A stretch of 64,000 bases of DNA from an uncultured Clostridia bacterium (GCA_934633695.1 CAKTYT010000006.1:1-64000); one strand, 5' to 3'. Counted from the stretch's first letter, positions 8,638 through 15,867 are shown. Numbers and translations are program-made. The notes: generated from the sequence alone by a model not told the origin.

Positions 8638-9974
8638 TTTAACCTCTTGAGATTCTCGCCGCATTCGGGCTTTACTTTTCTTCTGTTTTTCGGAAATGCT
8701 TCGGCAAATTTTTCGGAAACAAGCTGAAACATTTTATTGATGCCGTCTTTTTTCTCTGTAAGGAAAATCGGCTCCGGGAGAGGGATATTTCCGTACCCAA
8801 GCAGAGCGTCGAGAATCGGCTCGCCATTGCCGTGTATGTTGCCGACGCACATCACTATTCTGCCGGGAAGAAGCGGCTTAAGAGCTTCAAGAACCTTTTC
8901 GGGTGATTGCTTTTCAAAGTTGATGTACTGAGTGACATTGGGAAAACGCCCACGTGAGTGAGCTTTGGTTATGTTGCCCGTGCTTTCTCCCGCAGCAACC
9001 AGAATTGCATTCGGTATTTTCGGGAAAAAATCTCGAACAAACTGTTTGGTCCTGTCAACCCTGTCGGGACGGCAATTCATAAGTATGACCGGGTTTGCCG
9101 CCAGGTCGGGCTTTTCGCTGCAAACAATGTCCCAAATGTCAAGCGATGAAGAGGGTTCGTTTGCGGCAAAAGCGTTTACAACGCAGCAATCGCCGTCATG
9201 AAGGTGCATATCATAGAATCTCAACGCACCGGGGTCTGCATGTGCCTTGAGCATTGCTGAAAGAGCCGTTTCACGGTCAATGCCGAGGGCATCTGCGGCG
9301 GCAAGGGCGACCGAACAGTTGCGTGGAAAAAGTCTGTAGTCAAACTGCTTCAGGTATTCATCGGAGACGGCACTATCGTCTGCAACAAACGCCCTTGTAC
9401 CGCGTTTATCCGCAACATCCTTGAAATACTCGGTGTATTCACAATCGGGAACGACAACAGAACCATTGTAAGGGATAGTATCCGCGAATGCCCATGCGAT
9501 TTGGTCCGTTGTGGGTCCCATCTCGTCAAGGTGATCTTCAAGGACATTTGTAATTACAGTCAGTCCGGCATTAATGATCTGGTGCTGATACACACGCTGG
9601 TAGTCGGGTCGAACGGCCATGCATTCGCAAACGAGGGCATCTGCACCACATTTAACGGCTTCACGAATGACCTGGATTTGTTCTGAAATCGTCACACCAT
9701 GCGGGCGGCGAACGACATCCTGCTCGCTATCCGAATTCCAAAAAATCATTCTTGCAGCGGTACCGGTGGTCTTACCGACAACGTGATAGCCGGCTTCGGC
9801 GAGGATCGCTGTAATAAGCCTTGTTGTAGTTGATTTGCCGCGGATACCGTTTACATTAACGGCAATGCGGAGCTTTTTTCGGTTTGATTCGTTCTTTCGC
9901 TTCTCGATATTGCCGAGGATGATCAGCAGCACGAGACTGAACGCACAAACACACAAGGGCAATAGGTTTTCCAT
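8634..9974 (-). CDS. capB: Poly-gamma-glutamate synthase CapB/PgsB
   Basis: A 446-residue Mur-ligase-like amide ligase. An N-terminal membrane segment (residues 4-20) precedes the ATP-binding loop VNGIRGKSTTTR (41-52) and the strongly conserved GYHVVGKTTGTAA. Later motifs include CECMAVRPDYQ and NVLEDHLDEMGPT. CapB polymerises glutamate through gamma-carboxyl activation. Length is slightly above that of Bacillus PgsB (about 390-460). It is the first gene of the capBCA-ggt operon, with a dedicated promoter about 220 bp upstream. Given the glutamate fermentation genes a few kb away, glutamate is clearly a central metabolite here, though a direct link is inference. Confidence 0.93.
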   Translation of the reverse strand: MENLLPLCVCAFSLVLLIILGNIEKRKNESNRKKLRIAVNVNGIRGKSTTTRLITAILAEAGYHVVGKTTGTAARMIFWNSDSEQDVVRRPHGVTISEQIQVIREAVKCGADALVCECMAVRPDYQRVYQHQIINAGLTVITNVLEDHLDEMGPTTDQIAWAFADTIPYNGSVVVPDCEYTEYFKDVADKRGTRAFVADDSAVSDEYLKQFDYRLFPRNCSVALAAADALGIDRETALSAMLKAHADPGALRFYDMHLHDGDCCVVNAFAANEPSSSLDIWDIVCSEKPDLAANPVILMNCRPDRVDRTKQFVRDFFPKIPNAILVAAGESTGNITKAHSRGRFPNVTQYINFEKQSPEKVLEALKPLLPGRIVMCVGNIHGNGEPILDALLGYGNIPLPEPIFLTEKKDGINKMFQLVSEKFAEAFPKNRRKVKPECGENLKRLK

Positions 9975-10196
9975 CTTTCAACTAAGCACTTTCGTTACAA
10001 ATAGCATAAGGAAAACATGCTCGGTTCGGGCGGAAAAATGAACCGAAACAATAGAGGGAACCATGAGCTTCAATGCACAGCCAAAGAACAAAAAAGCCTA
10101 CCTGGTTGTGCAGCAACTGCCCGTTTGCATGCGGGCAAAGCTGCCCTTTCGACAAATAGTTCTCCATTTTAGGCATATCTCCCAAATTTTAACAGC
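9975..10196 (-). promoter_or_regulatory. Structured leader of the capsule operon
   Basis: Between promoter and capB lie about 220 nt without a convincing gene. Several inverted repeats stand out: GCCCG/CGGGC (10119-10123 with 10132-10136), the competing GGGCA/TGCCC (10133-10137 with 10142-10146), and TCGGTTC/GAACCGA (10021-10046). The first two share bases and so are mutually exclusive, as in an attenuator. On the minus strand a run of T follows near 10097-10091. A short open frame starting near 10168 has no family resemblance. Confidence 0.4.
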
Positions 10197-10225
10197 ATTA
10201 TAACATAAAACATGACGCTATGCAA
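10197..10225 (-). promoter_or_regulatory. Sigma-A-type promoter for capBCA-ggt
   Basis: On the minus strand: TTGCAT (10225-10220), 17-bp spacer, TATAAT (10202-10197). The -10 is perfect and the -35 has four of six matches. It lies just past the stop of the preceding gene (10253), so the capsule operon can be transcribed independently. Confidence 0.75.
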
Positions 10226-10252
10226 GCACCAAATTTTACCGAAATTTTTCGT

Positions 10253-10918
10253 TTATGAAACACCGACAACAACTCCCAAAATCGCACTTGCGGAATCGGA
10301 TTCGACCGTATAAAGACCGACGCTGATGCCGGAAGATTTTTTACTAAAAGGTGTCCTATCCTTGCAGGCTTCGGCAATCTTGTCGATCAAAATGCTTTTA
10401 TCCGCATTGCTCAAAGCTTTTTTCGTATCAAATTTTTCGGCGGAATAGTAGAAAAAATCACTCAACAGTTCCAAATTTACGCTCATTCGTTCTCTGCACT
10501 TTTTGTTAATTTGTTTGGCAATTTCATCATCGGTCGTTGTGCCGTCATAGTAAAAGAATCTCAACCGGAGCTCTGCCCATTTTACTTGTCCAAATGAATC
10601 GGTTGATAAAATTAATTTGCCGTAATTCTCAATTTCACCGCAGGAAACAGCATATTCAAACTCGTTGTCCGTGCCGCCGGTTCTTTTAAAGCCGCAATTG
10701 TTCAATGATACTTTTAATCCACGTACAAAATCATTCAACGATGGATACAGTCTCGAGGTCGGGACTGCTGTAGGATAGCTTTGTTTGCCGTCAGGGTCGG
10801 TTTCTGTATAATAGTCCCTCTTGATCCCGAAGAAAAGCATTGCTCCGCCGGAAAAAAACACGAGAATTGCGATCAATATAAATTGAATGTCGTTCTGCGT
10901 CAGTTTGCCCCGCTTCAT
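10253..10918 (-). CDS. Membrane-anchored protein of unknown function
   Basis: A 221-residue protein I do not recognise. It has a short cytoplasmic N-terminus, one hydrophobic helix at about residues 12-30 (FILIAILVFFSGGAMLFFGI) and a predicted extracellular domain of about 190 residues with mixed composition, two Cys (in NNCGF and SCGEI) that could form a disulfide, and a hydrophobic C-terminus ending GVVVGVS. The start is supported by AGGGAG six to seven bases upstream and by a promoter 30 bp further. It is separated from capB by that operon's own promoter, so a shared role with the capsule is only a guess. Confidence 0.6.
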   Translation of the reverse strand: MKRGKLTQNDIQFILIAILVFFSGGAMLFFGIKRDYYTETDPDGKQSYPTAVPTSRLYPSLNDFVRGLKVSLNNCGFKRTGGTDNEFEYAVSCGEIENYGKLILSTDSFGQVKWAELRLRFFYYDGTTTDDEIAKQINKKCRERMSVNLELLSDFFYYSAEKFDTKKALSNADKSILIDKIAEACKDRTPFSKKSSGISVGLYTVESDSASAILGVVVGVS

Positions 10919-10951
10919 TCTGCATCTCCCTAGGTATAAAATACTGACGAA

Positions 10952-10980
10952 ATAATAACATATTTAGCGTATATTGTCAA
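10952..10980 (-). promoter_or_regulatory. Sigma-A-type promoter for the 10253-10918 gene
   Basis: On the minus strand: TTGACA (10980-10975), 17-bp spacer, TATTAT (10957-10952). The -35 is perfect and the -10 has five of six matches. Confidence 0.75.
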
Positions 10981-11090
10981 TTGCTTTTGCGTGTTGCACA
11001 TCGGATAGGCTTTGCCGATGCTGTTAAATGCGAGCTTGAAAATTGTGTTGTGAATGAGAATTGGTACTGATATGTGCATATTTTGCAGGC

Positions 11091-11166
11091 TGATCATGAG
11101 GATGCTGCCTGCATAGTCTCTAACCGTAAAACACATTACGCTGCAAAAGCAGCATCCTCATGATCA
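11091..11166. repeat. Perfect 18-bp inverted repeat
   Basis: TGATCATGAGGATGCTGC at 11091-11108 is repeated exactly as its reverse complement at 11149-11166, with a 40-bp loop. Inside and beside it are competing small hairpins (GCAGG/CCTGC at 11085-11112; GCTGC/GCAGC across an AAAA loop at 11141-11153). Neither strand has a T-run directly after the long stem, so it is not a textbook terminator. It sits between the Spo0A-like gene and the promoter of the next gene. Confidence 0.85.
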
Positions 11167-11227
11167 ACTAACTATTCTTCAATTTGCGTGCATTGACTGC
11201 TTTCTGAAGAAAAAGACCTCACGAGTG

Positions 11228-12100
11228 TCAGTCTAAAGGAAGATTGCCGTTCAATTTCCGGCTCTTTTCCTTAAGATGCTGAGCAATCATCCTTATGAAT
11301 TCGGAATTCGTGGGTTTGCCTCTGTTTTCGTCAAGTGTATTGCCGAACAGCTCGTACTGCGAGTAGATACTTCCCCTCGTCCATGCCCATTCGATAGCGT
11401 AACGGATGGCTTTTTCGACCGCAGCCTTGGTCGTCTTATTGAAAAGTGCGGTGAACTCATAAAGCTCATCTATAGTCATTTCATATCCAAGTTCAAGCAG
11501 AGAGAGAATCTGGCGGAGGTAAAGAGTCCCTTTAAGTCCGCTGCTGAGACTGAGTGGAGTCAAGATGGCATCGAGCATGCCGTCCTCATACTTCATTGCA
11601 CTTTCCACTTCCCGAAAAAAAAGGCGGTTATCCATCCATTTCTGTATCTCGTCCAGCGTATTACTGTGCCTTTCGGTAAGTGATTCCGCATATTTGTCAA
11701 GTATTTTTACTGCCACTTCGCAAACGCCGGCGTTGGGGTCGATGATGTTGAATTTTTTGAATCTCGCATCATTCGCCATGTTCTCCGCAACGATGAAAAC
11801 AATCATGTTTCTCTTGAAAAGATTAAATTTCAGCAAATTATCCGATAAAGTAAAATCATCGAAAAATTTCCTGCTCATAATGAGGATGTCCGGAGTTTCA
11901 TCCACAAAGGTATTCAACAGCTCATATGTGTTCCGTATAATTGGAAGACAGTAAACCGTGCCGTTCACCTCATCCATAAGTGCCTTCGCAAATTCTCTTC
12001 CATCAGGCATTGATATTGCTTCCCCGGCGAAAGCCAAGCTTATTGATGCCAGATGCGAGTAAATATACTTGGTTTTTTTATCCTGTTCTATAGGCTGCAC
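11228..12100 (-). CDS. Spo0A-like transcription factor with degenerate receiver
   Basis: Taken from the GTG at 12100 (AGAGGTGAG six bases upstream), this is 290 residues, close to Spo0A (267). The C-terminal about 110 residues match the Spo0A DNA-binding domain in register: LKGTLYLRQILSL, FNKTTKAAVEKAIRYAIEWA and GKPTNSEFIRMIAQHL. In Spo0A the recognition helix reads VERAIRHAIE, so the Glu and second Arg are kept and Arg-to-Lys and His-to-Tyr changes are seen. The N-terminal half aligns loosely with a receiver, but PDILIMS has Ser76 where Spo0A has the phosphorylated Asp. The acidic pair, the switch Thr (Val104) and the Lys (around 120) are also missing. It probably binds 0A-box-like DNA without phosphorelay control. 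It follows the aminopeptidase gene and may share its transcript. Confidence 0.8.
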   Translation of the reverse strand: MQPIEQDKKTKYIYSHLASISLAFAGEAISMPDGREFAKALMDEVNGTVYCLPIIRNTYELLNTFVDETPDILIMSRKFFDDFTLSDNLLKFNLFKRNMIVFIVAENMANDARFKKFNIIDPNAGVCEVAVKILDKYAESLTERHSNTLDEIQKWMDNRLFFREVESAMKYEDGMLDAILTPLSLSSGLKGTLYLRQILSLLELGYEMTIDELYEFTALFNKTTKAAVEKAIRYAIEWAWTRGSIYSQYELFGNTLDENRGKPTNSEFIRMIAQHLKEKSRKLNGNLPLD

Positions 12101-12155
12101 CGTTCGCTCACCTCTTGATTTTATTCGACCTTTTTGTTTAATCTCCATGTATGCA

Positions 12156-12196
12156 AGCAGAGCAGAAACAAGCAATTTGCTTGCACCCGCTCTGCT
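12156..12196. repeat. Nested palindromic hairpin between aminopeptidase and Spo0A-like gene
   Basis: AGCAGAGC (12156-12163) pairs with GCTCTGCT (12189-12196); inside, CAAGCAA (12169-12175) pairs with TTGCTTG (12177-12183). No T-run follows on the minus strand. It sits between two minus-strand genes and could be an RNA stability or processing element, or a protein-binding palindrome. Confidence 0.6.
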
Positions 12197-12212
12197 TATA
12201 TTTTGTATAGAT

Positions 12213-13439
12213 TTAAATGACGAAATTGCCGTTTTCAAATACGGAAATCTTTCTTCCGTCATGGGTAATTCCGACTATGGACAGATCACTGGTGCCGACC
12301 ATGAAATCGCAGTGCTGAATACTGGAATTGAGCCCTGCTGCTTTAAGCTCTTCGCGGCTCATTTTGTCACCGTCCTTGACGCAGGGGTATGCTGCACCGA
12401 ATGCAAAGTGACAGGAAGCATTTTCGTCAAACAGAGTGTTATAGAATAGAACACCGCTGTTGGAAATAGGAGAATCGTACTGTACGAGTGCAACCTCACC
12501 AAAACGCTTTGCTCCGTCATCGATGGAAATTGCCTGCTTGAGGAATTCCTCCCCTTTTTCGGCGTGAACATCAGTAATTACGCCGTCCTTGAGAATCATA
12601 TAGAAACCGTCAATGACGTTGCCGCCCTCAACGAGAGGCTTTGATGCAACGACTTTGCCATTTACGCCGTCGAGCTTCGGGGCGGTAAACACTTCCTCGG
12701 TAGGCATATTTGCAACAAATTCGATTCCGCTCTTGCTGAATTCCGAGCCTGCCATCCAGATATGGTTTTCAGGAAGCTCAACCATGAGGTCTGTTCCGAG
12801 CGAATTGGTGTAATGGAGGAACTTAAAATTGTACTCGTTGAGCTTTTCACGTTTTTCTCTGAGGTAGTCGCAGTGCTGACGCCATCTTTCAACTGCACCG
12901 CCGGCAGCATTTATCCTGACTGCCTTAAAGATTTCGTCCCAAAGCTTTGCCATGGCCTCGTCTTCCGATAGGTCGGGGAAGACCTTTTTTGCCCACGACG
13001 GAACGGGTATGCTTGCAATGCACCAGGGGAATTCGCTGTTCATCAGCATATCATAATATTCGCGATTTGCCTCGCCCTCGGCCTTACCTTTCCTGTCGAG
13101 CCTGTCGGGGTCAACCCCCTTAAGATTTTCGGGGTCGGAAGCGGAAATGCTAAGCCTTGCAGCTCCGAGCTTCGCCTGCCCGAGGTTGCGATCTGCGTCC
13201 CATTGAAAAACATTGTCAAATACTTCATCGTCGGCATTAAGGTAGAACTGACGTGTAACAAAATCATCATTCCACTGCATAATGACCTGCTTTGCCCCCG
13301 CTTCATAAGCCGACTTAACACAGAGCCTTGCAAATTCCGCACATGAAACCGGTGCGTTTATGACAACGTATTGTCCTTTTTGTACGTTAAGCCCCACTTC
13401 AACAAGAAGCCTTGCATACTCTTCAAGCATGTTTATCAT
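12213..13439 (-). CDS. M29-family aminopeptidase
   Basis: A 408-residue leucyl-type metallo-aminopeptidase of the AmpS/PepS (M29) family, close to the usual 410. It has the expected N-terminal fold (EEYARLLVEVGLNVQKGQ) and the metal-site motifs of the C-terminal half: ENASCHFAFGAAY, QHCDFMVGT, and DGRKISVFENGNF near the end. It removes N-terminal residues from peptides in the cytoplasm, fitting an amino-acid-fermenting organism. Start chosen at the ATG at 13439 (MINMLEEY) because GAAAGGAAG lies seven bases upstream, although the frame runs further. It is transcribed from a strong promoter about 150 bp upstream with a hairpin-bearing leader. Confidence 0.9.
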   Translation of the reverse strand: MINMLEEYARLLVEVGLNVQKGQYVVINAPVSCAEFARLCVKSAYEAGAKQVIMQWNDDFVTRQFYLNADDEVFDNVFQWDADRNLGQAKLGAARLSISASDPENLKGVDPDRLDRKGKAEGEANREYYDMLMNSEFPWCIASIPVPSWAKKVFPDLSEDEAMAKLWDEIFKAVRINAAGGAVERWRQHCDYLREKREKLNEYNFKFLHYTNSLGTDLMVELPENHIWMAGSEFSKSGIEFVANMPTEEVFTAPKLDGVNGKVVASKPLVEGGNVIDGFYMILKDGVITDVHAEKGEEFLKQAISIDDGAKRFGEVALVQYDSPISNSGVLFYNTLFDENASCHFAFGAAYPCVKDGDKMSREELKAAGLNSSIQHCDFMVGTSDLSIVGITHDGRKISVFENGNFVI

Positions 13440-13588
13440 TTGAAAACTTCCTTTCAGCAATTTTTCAAAACGTTAATCTCGGGATTTTGTCCTCGAGAAC
13501 ACATTGTGCAAAAAAGCAGGGGACAACTGCCGCAATTCCTTTGATTTAAGGAAGGCTTTTTGTTCCCTTTTCTATTTTGCCCTTTTCA
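13440..13588 (-). promoter_or_regulatory. Leader of the aminopeptidase gene
   Basis: About 150 nt of untranslated leader. On the minus strand GCAG...CTGC followed by TTTTTT (around 13532-13515) resembles a weak terminator, and GCCTTCC...GGAATTGCGGC offers an alternative fold upstream. No T-box signature or known riboswitch core was seen. An attenuation role is speculative. Confidence 0.3.
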
Positions 13589-13617
13589 AATATAGCACTG
13601 ATTTCAATTGTTGTCAA
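13589..13617 (-). promoter_or_regulatory. Sigma-A-type promoter for aminopeptidase and Spo0A-like gene
   Basis: On the minus strand: TTGACA (13617-13612), 17-bp spacer, TATATT (13594-13589). Perfect -35, five of six at -10. Confidence 0.8.
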
Positions 13618-13731
13618 GAATAGTTTTGCACCGTTATTGAGGTAAATTTTAAGGCTGAAGGCATGAATTTTTTGTGTCGGTGCGTAAATGTGTACATACC
13701 GCACGGTTTTGAAGCCCATTAAGGCATTTTT

Positions 13732-13768
13732 GGGGCTGCTGCGGACAACTATCTTTTGCAGCAACCCC
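13732..13768. repeat. Hairpin downstream of the DUF4097 gene
   Basis: GGGG-C-TGCTGC (13732-13742) pairs with GCAGCA-A-CCCC (13758-13768) around a 15-nt loop. It lies 16 bp after the minus-strand stop. On minus the bases after the stem are AAAAATG, so there is no U-tract; it may stabilise the 3' end or act as a weak, factor-aided terminator. Confidence 0.45.
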
Positions 13769-13783
13769 AAATACATACGACGA

Positions 13784-14746
13784 TTACTCTATACTGAGGT
13801 CAATATCGCCCGTATCAGAGGTAATTTCGCATTTGCCGCCGGTTAGGGTTTTCGGAACTTTTACATGACCTGTTGAGGTATCGATGAGGAAGATCTTATC
13901 CGAAAGCAGTGTGCCCGTTACGTTTCCGGTACCTGTTTTTACGGTGATCGAGCCTGCATCACAGCCATCGAACACGATGTCGCCAGTAGTCCTTTCAATT
14001 TCAAGTGAATCAAATGCAATCACGTTCGTGAGCTTTACATTTCCTGTAGTGCCGGTTGAACTGAAAACGTTGCAGCGGATGTCGGTCAGACGAATTCCGC
14101 CGGTAGACGTTCGGATTTCAAACTCGGTGTTTATGTCAGAATCGATGACTTCAATGTTTCCTGTTGAGGTAGAGAGAATGGCTTTCTTCGCTTTAATGGA
14201 ACTAGGGCTGATTTTTCCGGTACTTACTCCGATTTTTAGTTCTCCCGAAACGGAAGCAAGGCAGTTGATATCTGCGGTTTCTCCCCTTATGGTAAGACTG
14301 TCAAAGACAAAGTCCGCCGGAATATCGACATCACCGGTGGTCGATTCGATGTCTAGGGAGTTGTACTCGTTTTCGGAAAGGAAAACAGTGATCTTCGTCT
14401 TGCCGGCAGAGAAGTTAAAGAAATTATACCAGCTACCCGCTCTGTCAACGCTGATGCGAAGAGTATTATCTTCGACAGAAACGGCATAGCTGACGTTTTC
14501 TGTCTCATAGCAGGTAATTTTGCAGTTATCGTCCTCTGCCTTTTTAAAGAATATACGTGCGGTGTCAGAGTCAATGACAATTTTGTCGAAGGTTTCGTTG
14601 ATCGTATGTATTTTTTCTTCACTGCGCGAGGTGTCAAGTCTGCCGAAATCAAAGCCGAGTGCACACATTGCACCGAAAAAAATCAGAATCCCGGCAATAA
14701 GAAGAATGAGGGCAGTGATAAGAAGCTTTTTCGTTGATGTTTTCAT
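13784..14746 (-). CDS. DUF4097-family cell-surface beta-helix protein
   Basis: A 320-residue protein with an N-terminal membrane helix (residues 8-30) and a repetitive beta-strand domain of the DUF4097 type. The repeat is visible as recurring (S/T)-T-G-(D/N/K)-(I/V) motifs: ESTTGDVDIP, GVSTGKISPS, STSTGNIEVI, RTSTGGIRLT, TGTTGNVKLT, ERTTGDIVFD, KTGTGNVTGT, DTSTGHVKVP and SDTGDIDLS. These repeats predict a right-handed beta-solenoid on the outside of the membrane. In Firmicutes this family is usually encoded with PadR and DUF1700 genes, as here. Exact function is unknown; an envelope-stress or surface-sensing role is inferred. Confidence 0.85.
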   Translation of the reverse strand: MKTSTKKLLITALILLIAGILIFFGAMCALGFDFGRLDTSRSEEKIHTINETFDKIVIDSDTARIFFKKAEDDNCKITCYETENVSYAVSVEDNTLRISVDRAGSWYNFFNFSAGKTKITVFLSENEYNSLDIESTTGDVDIPADFVFDSLTIRGETADINCLASVSGELKIGVSTGKISPSSIKAKKAILSTSTGNIEVIDSDINTEFEIRTSTGGIRLTDIRCNVFSSTGTTGNVKLTNVIAFDSLEIERTTGDIVFDGCDAGSITVKTGTGNVTGTLLSDKIFLIDTSTGHVKVPKTLTGGKCEITSDTGDIDLSIE

Positions 14747-14747
14747 T

Positions 14748-15341
14748 TTATTTCTCCTTTTTAATAAACCATGATTTTACCCAAAGGGCAAACTTTTTCG
14801 TAAGCAGGACGAGTCCCTGTGAAACCTTGACGCAAAGGTATACCCAGAGTATTGTAAATCCGGCACTGAACAATGCAATACCTATAAATGCCGCAGCGAT
14901 AGGAAAGCCCATGCCGAGCGAAAGAACTGAAGCAGCTGTTCCGCCGACAAAACCTGCTGCGATTGCAAGGACTAATGCCCACAGAACGACAATAATGCAC
15001 CAAAATACAGCGTAAACACTGAGAAACACTGCGATGAAGCCTATGATAATCGGGACCCATACGGGGGACCCGAGGATGAGCAGGATAATTTCCCACACTC
15101 GAAGAGTGCGTTTCGGTTTCACGCGTTCTTTTACGAGTGCAGTAAGCGGAATCTCGGATACGGTTTTTGATATAATTTCACTGACCGGACCCATTTCATT
15201 AACGGCTTCATCTTCTGTCATGCCGTCCTCGACATAATCGTCGATCAATTCGCCGTAATAGGCAAGCTGCTCATCAATATTGTTCTGCGGAATGCCTGAA
15301 AGTCCATCCCGCAATTCGTTAAGAAATTGGTGTTTGTTCAT
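14748..15341 (-). CDS. DUF1700-family membrane protein
   Basis: A 197-residue protein beginning MNKHQFLNELRDGLSGIPQN, typical of DUF1700 (HAAS-type) proteins: an N-terminal helical cytoplasmic domain with DYVEDGMTEDEAVNEMG, then about four membrane helices in the C-terminal half. Start at 15341 is chosen over the longer open frame because it fits the family N-terminus and has AAGGAGAGAG upstream. It overlaps the end of the padR gene by 23 bp and is followed two bases after its stop by the DUF4097 gene, so the three form one operon. The N-terminal domain is thought to mediate signalling partner contacts. Confidence 0.85.
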   Translation of the reverse strand: MNKHQFLNELRDGLSGIPQNNIDEQLAYYGELIDDYVEDGMTEDEAVNEMGPVSEIISKTVSEIPLTALVKERVKPKRTLRVWEIILLILGSPVWVPIIIGFIAVFLSVYAVFWCIIVVLWALVLAIAAGFVGGTAASVLSLGMGFPIAAAFIGIALFSAGFTILWVYLCVKVSQGLVLLTKKFALWVKSWFIKKEK

Positions 15342-15654
15342 TTTCGTCTCTCTCCTTAATAATAAACTCATAAATTGCCATAATTTCTTTCCACTCCGAT
15401 TTAAATTCCTCAATCCGTTTTGCACCTCGTTCTGTTATGTGATAATACTTTCGGAGCCGTCCGTTGTGCTCGGCCGTTCGTACTGTCAGCATTTCCGCAG
15501 ATTCGAGCCGTTTGAGAATGGTGTAAAGAGTTGATTCGGAAAGCTCAATATACGGTTTGACGTCTTTGATGATCTTATAGCCGTAAGAGTCTCCGTTTTT
15601 TATTGCCGCCAGGATGCACACGTCCAGCAGGCCCCGCTTTAATTGTATGTCCAT
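15319..15654 (-). CDS. PadR-family transcriptional regulator
   Basis: A 111-residue winged-helix regulator of the PadR-s1 type. It begins MDIQLKRGLLDVCILAAIKN, then GDSYGYKIIKDV, the recognition region SESTLYTILKRLESAEML, and the wing GRLRKYYHITERGAKRIEEF, all family hallmarks. It heads the padR-DUF1700-DUF4097 operon and very likely represses its own promoter, where an ACACG/CGTGT inverted repeat overlaps the spacer. The ligand is unknown; cell-envelope stress is the usual trigger of such modules. Confidence 0.9.
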   Translation of the reverse strand: MDIQLKRGLLDVCILAAIKNGDSYGYKIIKDVKPYIELSESTLYTILKRLESAEMLTVRTAEHNGRLRKYYHITERGAKRIEEFKSEWKEIMAIYEFIIKERDENEQTPIS

Positions 15655-15678
15655 GCAATACCTCCTTCAACGAAACAC

Positions 15679-15707
15679 ATCACAACACGAAGTATCTCGC
15701 GTGTCAA
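15679..15707 (-). promoter_or_regulatory. padR operon promoter with inverted repeat
   Basis: On the minus strand: TTGACA (15707-15702), 17-bp spacer, TGTGAT (15684-15679). Within it ACACG (15685-15689) and CGTGT (15700-15704) form an inverted repeat with a 10-bp gap, a plausible PadR operator. Confidence 0.6.
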
Positions 15708-15730
15708 GGGATGGAGAAAATTTTTTTCGA

Positions 15731-15743
15731 CAGAGCTGCTCTG
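15731..15743. promoter_or_regulatory. Palindrome upstream of the citE promoter, candidate operator
   Basis: CAGAG-CTG-CTCTG is a perfect 5+3+5 palindrome placed 13 bp upstream of the -35 of the citramalate lyase operon. It may be a site for an activator or for the GntR regulator encoded in the operon; unproven. Confidence 0.4.
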
Positions 15744-15756
15744 CCGAATTCGGGTA

Positions 15757-15785
15757 TTGAAACGAATTGGTTAAATGGTTATAAT
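15757..15785 (+). promoter_or_regulatory. Sigma-A-type promoter for the citramalate lyase/mesaconase operon
   Basis: TTGAAA (15757-15762), 17-bp spacer, perfect TATAAT (15780-15785), about 80 bp before the first start codon. Confidence 0.8.
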
Positions 15786-15867
15786 TAACGGGGAGTGCGG
15801 GTAAATCTGCCCGTAATGCTCAAATATCGATGTGCAGATAATTTGCATTGATGCGAAAGGAGATACA

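Noticed and set aside
9982..10185. 67-codon frame in the capsule operon leader
   Set aside because: Overlaps several inverted repeats, has no convincing ribosome site and no recognisable domain; more likely untranslated leader.
13732..13768. Terminator of the DUF4097 operon
   Set aside because: The stem is good but the bases after it on the minus strand are A-rich, not T-rich; kept only as a hairpin.
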